This document shows positions 41,644 through 49,502 of a stretch of DNA of 64,000 nucleotides, in pieces. The notes beneath the pieces were generated by a model that saw only the letters and a program-made list of their open reading frames with translations, was not told where the DNA came from and did not search any database. How positions within the stretch are numbered: the stretch's first letter is position 1; each line of letters starts with the position of its first letter. Made by a program: the position numbers and the translations under genes. This stretch comes from Rufibacter hautae (lineage in GTDB: Bacteria > Bacteroidota > Bacteroidia > Cytophagales > Hymenobacteraceae), in the NCBI RefSeq assembly GCF_008271695.1, contig NZ_VKKY01000001.1:1544589-1608588 (forward strand), given 5' to 3'.

Positions 41644-43023
41644 CTAATACCGCTGGATTTGCCCGGCCTTAAGTCTTGCCAGGTAATCCTTGGAAGCGGC
41701 CATTACTTTGGGAGACAACAGCAGCGCACACGTCATGGTTGGGATGGCCATGAAGGCGAAAGCGGTGTCTACTAGGTTAATGACCGAAGTGATGGTGACC
41801 ACGGCCCCGATAATGATGGTGAGGATATAAAAGTAATCATACAGGCGGCGGTACTTGAACCCGAACAGGTAGGTGAAGCACTTGGAGCCGTAGTAGCAGT
41901 AGGAGAACAAGGATGTAAAGGCGAAAATGAATACGCAGACCACCAGCAGGTACTTGCCCACATGCGGCATGGCAGTTCCAAAGGCTTGAGCCGTCATGGA
42001 AACACCGTTACCGGAGTTGGTTTCCCAAACGCCCGTTACCAGAATAGCCAAGCCAGTCATGGTGCAGACTACGATGGTGTCAATGAACGGTTCCCACATG
42101 GCAACCAAGCCTTCGCGCACCGGCTCATTGTTCTGTGACTCGCCGTGCATCATGGCGGCGGTGCCAATACCGGCTTCATTGGAGAAAGACGCGCGACGGG
42201 CACCCATGATAATCACCTGCATCACAGCTCCGCCCATGACGGCTTTTCCGGTGAAGGCATCCTCGAAAATGAGCGCGAACATATCCGGCACCGCCGAGAT
42301 ATTGGAGAAAATGATGTACAGCACCGAGCCTGTGTAGAGCACGACCATGAGGGGCACCAGCTTGGTAGCCACAGAGGCAATTCGTTTCAGGCCTCCAAAC
42401 AGGATAATGGACACCAACAGCGCCATGGCCATGCCCATGAACAGGTTAGAGATAAACGTGTCTTCGCCTACTACGCCGCTGGGTTTCAGGACGACATCGG
42501 TGATGATTTGGGTAAGTTGGTTGGACTGGAAAAGCGGCAAGGTTCCGAATAGCCCGGCAAAGGCGAACAAGATAGACAGAGGCTTCCATTTTTTACCAAG
42601 GCCCTCGGTGACCATGTACATGGGTCCGCCTTCTACGGCGCCCAGTTCATTGCGGCCCCGGTACATGATGGAGAGCGTACAGGTGAAGAATTTGGTGGCC
42701 ATGCCCACAAAAGCGCTCACCCACATCCAGAACAAGACACCGGGTCCGCCCATGGCAATACCTACGGCTACCCCACTGATATTACCCATACCAATGGTGG
42801 AGGCCAAAGCACTGGCCATGGCCTGGAACGGGGTGATTTGCCCGGCGGCGTTGGGGTCCTGGTATTTCCCCTGTAAGATGCTGATGGAGTGGCCCATCAT
42901 CCGGAAGGGAATCAGGCGGCAGTACAGCATCAGGAAGAGCCCGCCACCCATTAATAAGATCAACAAAGGCATGCCCCAGGCCAAACTACTGGCCTCGGCA
43001 AGAAAAACATCTATTTTTTCCAC
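41644..43023 (-). CDS. Alanine or glycine:cation symporter family (AGCS) transporter
   Basis: A Na+/H+-amino-acid symporter of 459 residues with about 11 transmembrane helices. Family marks: PFQAMASALASTIGMGNISGVAVGIAMGGPG near residues 60-90 (the AGCS signature), FWMWVSAFVGMATKF, EGGPMYMVTEGLG, and RASFSNEAGIGTAAMMHGES (the second conserved block). The likely start is the GTG at 43023 (V-EKIDVFLAEAS), which matches the family N-terminus; a TTG at 43041 would add six residues. A TAAGTTTG -7 box at 43049-43056 fits the GTG start. It imports alanine, glycine or a related amino acid. Single gene. Confidence 0.92.
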   Translation of the reverse strand: MEKIDVFLAEASSLAWGMPLLILLMGGGLFLMLYCRLIPFRMMGHSISILQGKYQDPNAAGQITPFQAMASALASTIGMGNISGVAVGIAMGGPGVLFWMWVSAFVGMATKFFTCTLSIMYRGRNELGAVEGGPMYMVTEGLGKKWKPLSILFAFAGLFGTLPLFQSNQLTQIITDVVLKPSGVVGEDTFISNLFMGMAMALLVSIILFGGLKRIASVATKLVPLMVVLYTGSVLYIIFSNISAVPDMFALIFEDAFTGKAVMGGAVMQVIIMGARRASFSNEAGIGTAAMMHGESQNNEPVREGLVAMWEPFIDTIVVCTMTGLAILVTGVWETNSGNGVSMTAQAFGTAMPHVGKYLLVVCVFIFAFTSLFSYCYYGSKCFTYLFGFKYRRLYDYFYILTIIIGAVVTITSVINLVDTAFAFMAIPTMTCALLLSPKVMAASKDYLARLKAGQIQRY

Positions 43024-43048
43024 GGAGAAATAATTGTACAAGAATCTA

Positions 43049-43056
43049 CAAACTTA
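43049..43056 (-). promoter_or_regulatory. Bacteroidota -7 box, symporter gene
   Basis: TAAGTTTG on the minus strand, 25 bases before the proposed GTG start at 43023. It would leave almost no leader for the alternative TTG at 43041. Confidence 0.5.
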
Positions 43057-43174
43057 AGGCAGGAAACCCGCAAAAAGAATGAAGAGGCTGTAAAATCACC
43101 AATACTCTATAGAACTACAGGGAAAAGAAAAAAAACTGCTTTGTAGAGTCCCATGGTTTCCGTTTTAAGGGTGT

Positions 43175-43576
43175 TTACAGAAAGCGCGCTTTCAACTCCG
43201 GTGTAGGCAACATACAACTCTCCTGCTGGCCAAACCAACGGTAGCGGTTCCTGGAAACCCAATCATACAGAGGGTCCCGGAGAAACTTCGGCATTAAGAC
43301 AAACACGTACAAACCAGCCCATCCGCCGCTCAATCGGCGCACAATGCGCAGGGCTGCGGCAGACCTTGTGTAGATTTTCCCGTCTTCTACCAGCAATACA
43401 CTCTTGAATTGTTCCGTTGGTAAACCATGCGCCTTGAGCACTTCTTGGCCGGTCTCAGACTGCAAAGAGGCGAACTTGAAATAACTTTTTGGATCATTAT
43501 TGATCACAAACTGCACAAATCCGTTACATAGGTTGCAGACACCGTCAAAAAGGATAGTTGGAGAGGAAGGTAACAT
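43175..43576 (-). CDS. DCC family thiol-disulfide oxidoreductase-like protein (DUF393)
   Basis: A 133-residue small protein with the DxxCxxC motif of DUF393 right after the first strand (ILFDGVCNLCNGFVQFVI; Asp12, Cys15, Cys18) and the usual FASLQSETGQEVLKAHGL, SVLLVEDGKIYTRSAAALRIVRRL and DPLYDWVSRNRYRWFG segments. The family is thioredoxin-like and named after the DCC motif; its substrate is unknown. ATG at 43576 is the conserved start; the upstream open frame has no support. It is encoded divergently from the repeat lipoprotein and HTTM genes; DCC domains are often found next to or fused with HTTM proteins. Confidence 0.87.
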   Translation of the reverse strand: MLPSSPTILFDGVCNLCNGFVQFVINNDPKSYFKFASLQSETGQEVLKAHGLPTEQFKSVLLVEDGKIYTRSAAALRIVRRLSGGWAGLYVFVLMPKFLRDPLYDWVSRNRYRWFGQQESCMLPTPELKARFL

Positions 43577-43756
43577 AAGGAAACGGCTTGGTGAATAAAC
43601 CCTGATTTGGTACGCACAAGTTACTACCTCAGTTAAAGAATTTCTCTCCTTATGAATAATTTTTGACGAAACATGGCACCTTTCTAAGAAGTGTGCGTAA
43701 AAGATGAACTTGAAAAGGGAAACCAAATAAAAACCATTCATTAATCTGTCAAAACT

Positions 43757-44161
43757 ATGAAAAAGACTTTTGTAAACATGTTCGCAGTTGCCGCATTCGT
43801 AGCAGCCTCGGCATTAACGTCTTGCTCAGGCGCTTCTGAGACAACCACGGATACCACATCCACAGATATGAGCACTGAGTCTGGTACTACTACCGGAACC
43901 ACTTCTGGTACTACCGGCACAACCGGTACAACTAGCACCACCACTGGTACTACTACCGGAACCACCACCGGCACTACCGGTACAACCGGAACCACTACTG
44001 GTACTACCACCGGAACAACTGGTACCACAGGTACCACCGGCTCCACTACTGGTACTACCACCGGAACCACCACAGGTACTACTACTGGAACCACTGGCAC
44101 AACTGGTACTACTACCGGAACCACCACTGGTACAACCACAGGCACTACTACTAGCCGCTAG
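43757..44161 (+). CDS. Lipoprotein of Thr/Gly-Thr repeats
   Basis: A 134-residue predicted lipoprotein: leader MKKTFVNMFAVAAFVAASALTSC (lipobox Cys near 23), a short Ser/Thr/Asp section, then about 90 residues built only from GTT and GTTT units with rare Ser, ending TTTSR. Codons vary widely between repeats (ACT, ACC, ACA; GGT, GGA, GGC), so the pattern is kept at the protein level and is not a recent DNA slip. Such Thr-rich low-complexity tails are candidates for O-glycosylation, known on D-S/T-hydrophobic motifs in Bacteroidetes, though that motif is absent here. ATG has no clear SD site. It follows the DCC gene divergently and precedes HTTM by 100 bases. Confidence 0.75.
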   Translation: MKKTFVNMFAVAAFVAASALTSCSGASETTTDTTSTDMSTESGTTTGTTSGTTGTTGTTSTTTGTTTGTTTGTTGTTGTTTGTTTGTTGTTGTTGSTTGTTTGTTTGTTTGTTGTTGTTTGTTTGTTTGTTTSR

Positions 44162-44261
44162 TAGTTTTCAATAGACGTTCCCTGGAACGTAATGTATTGC
44201 AGGAAGGCAAGACCCCAGGGTTTTGCCTTTTCTGTGTTCCCATCCACCAATTCACAGAAGT

Positions 44262-45767
44262 ATGCATCTACTTAGACAGTACCTGCATCGTGTATTCTAT
44301 ACAGATACCCGGGCGCTCTCTTTCATGCGGATTTGGGTGGCCAGTGTACTGTTACTGGACATCGGCATCAGGGCTACTGACTTGGAGGCGCACTATTCCA
44401 ATATGGGAGTGCTGCCCTTGCACGTGCTGCACGCCAACGCTTGGAACCAGTTCTTCTTCTCTTTCCATGCCCTAAGCGGTCTGTGGCAGTTTCAGTTGGT
44501 CCTGTTTGTCATTGCAGGACTGTCGGCCATCTGCCTGTTGCTGGGCTATCACACGCGTTGGGCCACTTTTATCTCCTGGATTTTGCTGCTTTCCGTCCAG
44601 AACCGCAATCCGCTTATCACCCAGTCTGGGGACAGTTTGCTGCGGATGCTCCTTTTCTGGGGGATGTTTCTGCCCTGGCACCGGCATTATTCCGTGGATG
44701 CGCGCCGCTCCCTCACCTCTGAGACCAATCCGCATTACCTGAGCGTGGCCTCCGCTGCCTACCTGCTGCAGGTGGCCTGGGTATACGTGTTCACGGCCTT
44801 GCTCAAAAGCGGTCCTGACTGGACCACCGATGGCACTGCCCTCTACTATGCCCTCAGCCTGGACCAGATTCTGATGCCCGGCGGACGCATTCTCTACCAG
44901 TTCCCCGAGTTGATGAAGTTCCTCACGCACGCCACCTACTTTCTGGAGCTGTGGCTACCGTTTATCCTGCTCATCCCGTGGCGCACTACCTGGTTCAGGA
45001 TGCTGTTCATTGGGGCTATCATAGGGCTGCACATTGGCATCAGTCTGTCTTTGTTTGTGGGCCTGTTTTACCTCATCAGTATATCGGCGGTCATAGGGTT
45101 GCTGCCTACTCCGGTCATGGATACCGTGGACCGCTACCTGCGCACGGGCTATAAACGGGTGCATAAGCGGTGGGCTCGGGCAGGCAAAGGCCTGCGCTCT
45201 CCTCTGGAGATAGATGTACAATTGAAGTGGAATTCGCCCCGGTGGGCCAGCGGCTTTCCGCTGAGATACCTGCGTGAAGGGGTGGTGCTGGTGGCCCTTA
45301 TCCTGGCCTTGTGGTGGAACCTGAGCACCTTGGGCAAACCTTACTTCCAGATACCGGCCCAAATGCAATGGGCGGCCTTGGTGCCGCGGCTGGACCAGAA
45401 CTGGAGCATGTTCGCGCCAAATGTTTTCAAGGACGATGGCTGGTATGTACTGGAAGGCTTCACCAACAATAACCGCAAGGTAGACCTGAACCAGCAAGGC
45501 AAAGAACCTGATACCGTGAAACCAGCCTCCGTGATGAGTCTCTTCAAAAATGACCGCTGGCGCAAATACTCAGAGAACTACTTGTTTGTGCCCAATGAGT
45601 ACATGCGGCCTTACTACTGTTTTTATCTCATGCGCCGCTGGAACGAAAGCCATCCCAAGCCAGAACAAATCAACGAACTGAATGTAATCTACATGAAGGA
45701 ATTCACTCTGCCAGACTACAAAACCGCTCCCATCAAGCGCGAGGTCCTCTGCAACTGCAAGCCTTAA
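44262..45767 (+). CDS. HTTM domain protein (vitamin K gamma-carboxylase-like)
   Basis: A 501-residue inner membrane protein with about eight transmembrane segments. The N-terminal two-thirds is the HTTM (horizontally transferred transmembrane) domain: RIWVASVLLLDIGIRATDL, HANAWNQFFFSFHALSG, NRNPLITQSGDSLLRMLLFWGMFLPW and YVFTALLKSGPDWTTDGTALYYAL are typical. The C-terminal part (about 340-501) is extracytoplasmic with WSMFAPNVFKDDGWYV. HTTM proteins are relatives of vitamin K-dependent gamma-glutamyl carboxylase; the bacterial reaction is mostly unknown. The first ATG is 44262; a TTG 39 bases earlier is unsupported. The neighbouring DCC protein is a recurrent HTTM companion. Confidence 0.87.
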   Translation: MHLLRQYLHRVFYTDTRALSFMRIWVASVLLLDIGIRATDLEAHYSNMGVLPLHVLHANAWNQFFFSFHALSGLWQFQLVLFVIAGLSAICLLLGYHTRWATFISWILLLSVQNRNPLITQSGDSLLRMLLFWGMFLPWHRHYSVDARRSLTSETNPHYLSVASAAYLLQVAWVYVFTALLKSGPDWTTDGTALYYALSLDQILMPGGRILYQFPELMKFLTHATYFLELWLPFILLIPWRTTWFRMLFIGAIIGLHIGISLSLFVGLFYLISISAVIGLLPTPVMDTVDRYLRTGYKRVHKRWARAGKGLRSPLEIDVQLKWNSPRWASGFPLRYLREGVVLVALILALWWNLSTLGKPYFQIPAQMQWAALVPRLDQNWSMFAPNVFKDDGWYVLEGFTNNNRKVDLNQQGKEPDTVKPASVMSLFKNDRWRKYSENYLFVPNEYMRPYYCFYLMRRWNESHPKPEQINELNVIYMKEFTLPDYKTAPIKREVLCNCKP

Positions 45768-45891
45768 ACTTGGTACTAGCGCCTAACCCAGGACTCTAAA
45801 AGTCTTTTCGCTTAGGCAGCAGCCCTGTTCTTTTTCGTCAATTAACCGTATAAGCAAGGAAAATTCTAACCTAAACAGAAAGGAGTTTTTT

Positions 45892-46068
45892 ATGCCACAA
45901 GGAGATAAATCTGCCTACACCGACAAACAGAAACGGCAGGCCGAACACATTGAGGAAAGCTACGAAAAACGCGGGATCAGCGAAGAAGAAGCCGAGAAGC
46001 GTGCCTGGGCCACCGTGAACAAACAAGACGGCGGCGGCAAAAAGAGCGGCTCCGGCCGCAAGAAGTAA
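45892..46068 (+). CDS. Small basic protein of the 'plasmid stabilization' type
   Basis: A 58-residue protein: MPQGDKSAYTDKQKRQAEHI, EESYEKRGISEEEAEKRAWA, TVNKQDGGGKKSGSGRKK. The TDKQKRQAEHIEE..KRG..EEAE.RAWATVNK core and the GGGKKSGSGR tail recur in small proteins commonly labelled 'plasmid stabilization protein' without experimental basis. The AAAGGAG ribosome site (45879-45885) six bases before the ATG is the strongest in the window and unusual for Bacteroidota, suggesting high translation. It is followed by a bidirectional terminator. I take it as a real, probably stress-related DNA- or RNA-binding peptide; function unknown. Confidence 0.8.
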   Translation: MPQGDKSAYTDKQKRQAEHIEESYEKRGISEEEAEKRAWATVNKQDGGGKKSGSGRKK

Positions 46069-46090
46069 CAACCAGAAAAGTCAGAAAGAC

Positions 46091-46140
46091 GAAAGGCGTT
46101 TAGGAGCTAATTCTATAAAATTAGCCCCTAAACGCCTTTC
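46091..46140. terminator. Bidirectional terminator of the palindrome family
   Basis: GAAAGGCGTTTAGGAGCTAA / TTAGCCCCTAAACGCCTTTC, a 22-bp stem with one mismatch, between convergent stops at 46068 and 46162. Its centre (AATT..AATT) differs from the family but pairs, so it looks maintained by compensatory change. Confidence 0.85.
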
Positions 46141-46161
46141 GTATGAAGTGCTTACGCTGCC

Positions 46162-46665
46162 CTACACCTTCACCTTCCGCAGCCACTTGGCCACGGCTCC
46201 GGCCACTACGCCGGCTACCAGGTAGTAGCCAATGGTGAGGGCCTGGGTCTCTTTGGTTCTTGCGCTGGGGGCCACGCCTAAGCCCATGGGGCCGGGCAAG
46301 ACCACTCCTCCTACGCCAGCCGCCGCGCCCAGAATGGTGCCGCGCCATAAGGCCATCTTACCGCCGCCGCTGAAGCTATAATACAAGCCGTTGGAGACAA
46401 TATCGCCTAGCAAAGATAGGGTGTGCAGTTGATCATCATCGGGTGGGGTCTGGCCTGCGTAGCGCAAGCCTTTGGCGATGGCTCGCATACCCAAGATATC
46501 CATGCGGGGAGCGTTGGGGTAGAACCGGCGCACGGTTTCGTGCAGAACGGTTACGGCCATGGCGCCCGCCAGTCCGCTTATACCGGATCTCAGCCATTTG
46601 TTCAATCTTTTCTTAGAAGTCTTTTTAGTCTTTCTGGTTCTTCTGGTGGTGTTGTCAAGTTCCAT
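46162..46665 (-). CDS. Small membrane protein of unknown function
   Basis: A 167-residue protein: a basic N-terminus (TRRTRKTKKTSKKRLNKWLR), a first hydrophobic segment (SGISGLAGAMAVTVLHETVRR, about 28-48), and two or three more (GDIVSNGLYYSFSG, TILGAAAGVGGVVLPGPMGLG about 110-130, IGYYLVAGVVAGAVAKWLR about 143-161). The glycine-rich helices suggest a small integral membrane protein. I do not recognise a named family with certainty. It is convergent with the small basic protein gene and leaves a 250-base gap before the RNA helicase. Confidence 0.65.
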   Translation of the reverse strand: MELDNTTRRTRKTKKTSKKRLNKWLRSGISGLAGAMAVTVLHETVRRFYPNAPRMDILGMRAIAKGLRYAGQTPPDDDQLHTLSLLGDIVSNGLYYSFSGGGKMALWRGTILGAAAGVGGVVLPGPMGLGVAPSARTKETQALTIGYYLVAGVVAGAVAKWLRKVKV

Positions 46666-46769
46666 AGTTTACTCTGTTTAAGCGTGTTCCCTCCCCTCAA
46701 GTATTCTCGCGCGAACTAGTATAAACCGATTTTAAGGCCTGAAGGTTACCGCCCCTGTTAAGCGGCTGT

Positions 46770-46809
46770 CTGTTTCAGGGCTCTTTCCCACAAAATGGGC
46801 ATAAAACAG
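46770..46809. repeat. Common palindrome family, upstream of the RNA helicase gene
   Basis: CTGTTTCAGGGCTCTTTCCC then AAAATGGGCATAAAACAG. It is in the divergent region between a minus-strand gene and the helicase promoter, just before the -7 box at 46828. Confidence 0.6.
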
Positions 46810-46827
46810 AGACTGAATCTTTTTACC

Positions 46828-46835
46828 TATCTTTG
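46828..46835 (+). promoter_or_regulatory. Bacteroidota -7 box, RNA helicase gene
   Basis: TATCTTTG matches TAnnTTTG, 78 bases before the ATG at 46914, which allows a leader of about 70 bases, common for cold-induced RNA helicases. Confidence 0.5.
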
Positions 46836-46913
46836 TGTCTTCTAATGACGGGCGCCATTTGCCGCGTCTTTTTTTTCATGCCTGGCCAAAGCTTACGGCC
46901 GTTACAAATCAGA

Positions 46914-48287
46914 ATGACTTTTTCAGAACTTAATCTTATAGAACCTCTGCTGCAGGCCCTGCAGGAAGAGGGTTACACCACCCCCACTCCCATTCAGGAA
47001 CAAGCCATCCCGCCGGTATTGAACGGCGATGACCTGCTAGGCTGTGCCCAGACCGGAACCGGTAAAACCGCTGCCTTCAGCCTACCGCTGTTGCAGCGCC
47101 TGCACGAGGCAGGTCCGGCCCATCCGGCCAAGGCCATCAGAGCCCTGATCCTCACCCCTACCCGCGAGTTGGCTTTACAGATTGGTGACAGCATCAACGC
47201 TTACGGCCGGTACACCAAGATCAAGTACACGGTGGTGTTTGGCGGCGTGGGTCAGGTACCGCAGGTAGAGCAGATCAAGCGGGGCGTAGACATTGTGGTG
47301 GCTACCCCAGGCCGTTTGCTGGACCTCATGAACCAAGGACTCTTGTCTCTGAAACACATTGAGACCTTCATCCTGGATGAGGCAGACCGTATGCTGGACA
47401 TGGGCTTTATTCATGACGTGCGGAAAGTCATCGCCCAGATTCCGGCGCACCGCCAGACGCTTCTGTTCTCGGCTACCATGCCGCAGGAAATCCAGAAGCT
47501 ATCGGCTAGCATTCTTCGTGATCCGGTGTACGTAGAGGTAACCCCGGTTTCCAGTACCGCCGAGAAGATTGCCCAGAAAGTGTATTTCGTGGATAAAACC
47601 ACCAAACGCGCGCTGTTGAAGCATCTTCTCAAAGGAGAGGAGATCCAGCGGGCGCTGGTTTTCTCCCGCACCAAGCACGGCGCAGACCGCATTGCCAAGG
47701 AACTCTCTAAAGCAGGCATCTCGGCGCAGTCTATCCACGGCGACAAAGCCCAGAGCACCCGGGTGAAAGCGCTCACCCAGTTCAAAAACAATGAACTCAA
47801 AGCATTGGTGGCTACTGACATCGCGGCCCGCGGCATTGACGTAGACGATCTGACGCACGTGATCAACGTGGACCTGCCCAACGAGCCAGAGACGTACGTG
47901 CACCGCATAGGCCGTACGGGCCGGGCTGGTGCCGAGGGCATGGCGCTTTCTTTCTGCGACGACACAGAGCTTCCGTACCTGCGTGATATTGAGAAACTCA
48001 CCAAGCAGACCATTCCGGTAGAGGAAGACCAGCCTTTCCACGTGGACTATGCCAAACTGCCCTTGGCGGGCGGCAAAGCCACCGATAAAGCAGCCAGAAG
48101 AAGTGCTGGTGGCGGAGGCCAAAGCCAGGGCCCGAGAGGCGGTGGCCAGGGAGGCAACAGACGCCCCGAGCAGCGTCGCAGCGGCGGCCAGAACAGTGGC
48201 GGCGGCAGAACCGAGCAGCGCCAAGGCAGCGGCAGCAGCCGCAGTGGCGGCGGTAGAAACTCCGGCAGTGGCCGGAATCCCAGATAA
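46914..48287 (+). CDS. rhlE: DEAD-box RNA helicase, RhlE-like
   Basis: A 457-residue ATP-dependent RNA helicase. All motifs are present: Q motif [11 protein letters not shown], Walker [21 protein letters not shown], motif [13 protein letters not shown], motif III SATMP, and motif [12 protein letters not shown] in the second RecA domain. From about residue 395 the tail is Gly/Arg/Ser/Gln-rich with repeated RGG-like units ([17 protein letters not shown] to [13 protein letters not shown]), an RNA-binding, disordered extension typical of Bacteroidota RhlE proteins. It unwinds structured RNA in ribosome assembly, decay or cold adaptation. The ATG at 46914 fits the family N-terminus. A perfect 20-bp terminator follows. 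Confidence 0.95.
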   Translation: MTFSELNLIEPLLQALQEEGYTTPTPIQEQAIPPVLNGDDLLGCAQTGTGKTAAFSLPLLQRLHEAGPAHPAKAIRALILTPTRELALQIGDSINAYGRYTKIKYTVVFGGVGQVPQVEQIKRGVDIVVATPGRLLDLMNQGLLSLKHIETFILDEADRMLDMGFIHDVRKVIAQIPAHRQTLLFSATMPQEIQKLSASILRDPVYVEVTPVSSTAEKIAQKVYFVDKTTKRALLKHLLKGEEIQRALVFSRTKHGADRIAKELSKAGISAQSIHGDKAQSTRVKALTQFKNNELKALVATDIAARGIDVDDLTHVINVDLPNEPETYVHRIGRTGRAGAEGMALSFCDDTELPYLRDIEKLTKQTIPVEEDQPFHVDYAKLPLAGGKATDKAARRSAGGGGQSQGPRGGGQGGNRRPEQRRSGGQNSGGGRTEQRQGSGSSRSGGGRNSGSGRNPR

Positions 48288-48308
48288 GCGTTCTTTCATC
48301 CAGCTATA

Positions 48309-48352
48309 AAACAGAAAAGCCGTTCACTAAGTAGTGAACGGCTTTTCTGTTT
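48309..48352. terminator. Terminator of the RNA helicase gene
   Basis: AAACAGAAAAGCCGTTCACT AAGT AGTGAACGGCTTTTCTGTTT, a perfect 20-bp stem that can also end the convergent minus-strand gene (stop at 48384). Confidence 0.95.
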
Positions 48353-48383
48353 CTGGTACTAGGTTCAACTAAGCGTTACCGCC

Positions 48384-48779
48384 TTAAGAGCTGTAGTCGC
48401 CGGAATCATGACCAGGAGAATACTGGCCAGTGGAATATGGGCTTTTAGAGCCTTTCTGTTTTTTGCCCAATTTGGCAACTTTGGCTTGTCCTTGTCCAAT
48501 CCAGCCTTGCTTGCTGGCTACCCAGTAAGAGGCGCCCAACAATGCGGCACCGCCTAATACTTTTTGGGTAGTGCTCATGCCGTTGTAAGAACTAGAAACA
48601 GAAGTTCCTAAGTTTTTCACCGCCTGTGGCACCTGAATATTGCTCAGGCCACTGCTAATGCTGCCTAAGATTCCTCCTTGTCCTTGTTGGCTACCGGTTC
48701 TGCTTTGAGCTGAATCCTGTGAGTAAGAAGTGGCATCCTGCGCGGCAGCCCCTGGCTGGTTGTTAAATTGATTTTCCAT
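48384..48779 (-). CDS. Hypothetical Gln/Ser-rich protein with one hydrophobic helix
   Basis: A 131-residue protein. The N-terminal 35 residues are low-complexity (MENQFNNQPGAAAQDATSYS, then QDSAQSRTGSQQGQGG), then a segment ILGSISSGLSNIQVPQAVKNLGTSVSSSYN, a hydrophobic helix (VLGGAALLGASYWVASKQG, about 73-92), and a basic then Tyr/Ser-rich tail. No family recognised. The composition suggests a small membrane-attached or general stress protein. It has a long, gene-free upstream region, so it may be strongly regulated. Confidence 0.6.
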   Translation of the reverse strand: MENQFNNQPGAAAQDATSYSQDSAQSRTGSQQGQGGILGSISSGLSNIQVPQAVKNLGTSVSSSYNGMSTTQKVLGGAALLGASYWVASKQGWIGQGQAKVAKLGKKQKGSKSPYSTGQYSPGHDSGDYSS

Positions 48780-49502
48780 AATTTTAAGTGTTAGATGTAT
48801 AGATCATTTTGTCTCCGAAGCAGTCTGCCCCGGCCCGCCGATTTCATGCATCGGCGAATCCATTTTATCGCAAATGCGCCCGAATAGTTGCGTTGGCGTC
48901 TGACTTTTCTCCAATTATTTTAAATCACTGCGTTAATCGCAGACAGAAACCAAGCTCCAAAATATCCCTCCACGGATATATATAAATTCTTGCCTTTTTA
49001 CATAAATATGCCTCAAAAACAGCACAATACGGTTACAACAGCGCTAGTACTTCTCTTGATCTTCTTCGTAGAAACCGCATAACAGCTCAAACTCCCGCAT
49101 CTTGGCAAAGTATTAATACCTACCCTGAAAGCCGGCAGTTTTTTTCTCTTCAAAAGGAAAGCCACTACTTTCCTGGCTTTTCAGTGCTCATGTTCTTTGC
49201 CCAGATAGCCATCTTCTGCCCAATCCCGCAAATCAGCTTATAAGCACAAAACCACTAGGCCGGTTTCCCGTTTCCTTTTTAAGCCTTCTTTGTGGAAAAC
49301 AGCCCCAAAACGCTCGCCGGCAACTCTCTAAGCGAAAGCTTGGGCGTGCCCTGCCCTGAACATTGGATAGATATTTGCCTGAGGTGACTTCTCCCAAAAA
49401 GAAGCTGTAAGAATACCCCCCGGCGGTAGACTAATAGCAGTAGTTATACAGAAGAAAGTATCTTTACCCCATAGTGCTCTTGCCACCTTACTTCACCAAA
49501 CT
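48780..49502. other. 720-base gene-free region
   Basis: Mostly featureless. It contains a 7-bp hairpin CGCCGAT..ATCGGCG at 48837-48857, a possible 24-codon reading frame at 49008-49082 coding for a hydrophobic peptide, a common-palindrome copy at 49275-49312, and TATCTTTA at 49459-49466, which may be the -7 box of the peptidase gene (36 bases before its ATG). This is room enough for an undetected small RNA. Confidence 0.4.
49275..49312. repeat. Common palindrome family, upstream of the M28 peptidase gene
   Basis: CTTTTTAAGCCTTCTTTGTG then GAAAACAGCCCCAAAACG, about 190 bases before the peptidase ATG and not adjacent to any stop codon, so not an ordinary terminator. Confidence 0.55.

Noticed and set aside
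43741..44145. Minus-strand reading frame of Val/Pro repeats
   Set aside because: It is the complement of the Thr/Gly repeat gene; it lacks an independent leader or promoter and its pattern follows automatically from the plus strand.
43757..44161. CRISPR-like or recent microsatellite array
   Set aside because: The repeats are 9-12 bp, coding, and vary in third codon positions; no constant repeat with unique spacers is present here or elsewhere in the window.
49008..49082. 24-codon frame coding a hydrophobic peptide (MPQKQHNTVTTALVLLLIFF...)
   Set aside because: It could be a microprotein, but there is no ribosome site, promoter or comparison to support it.
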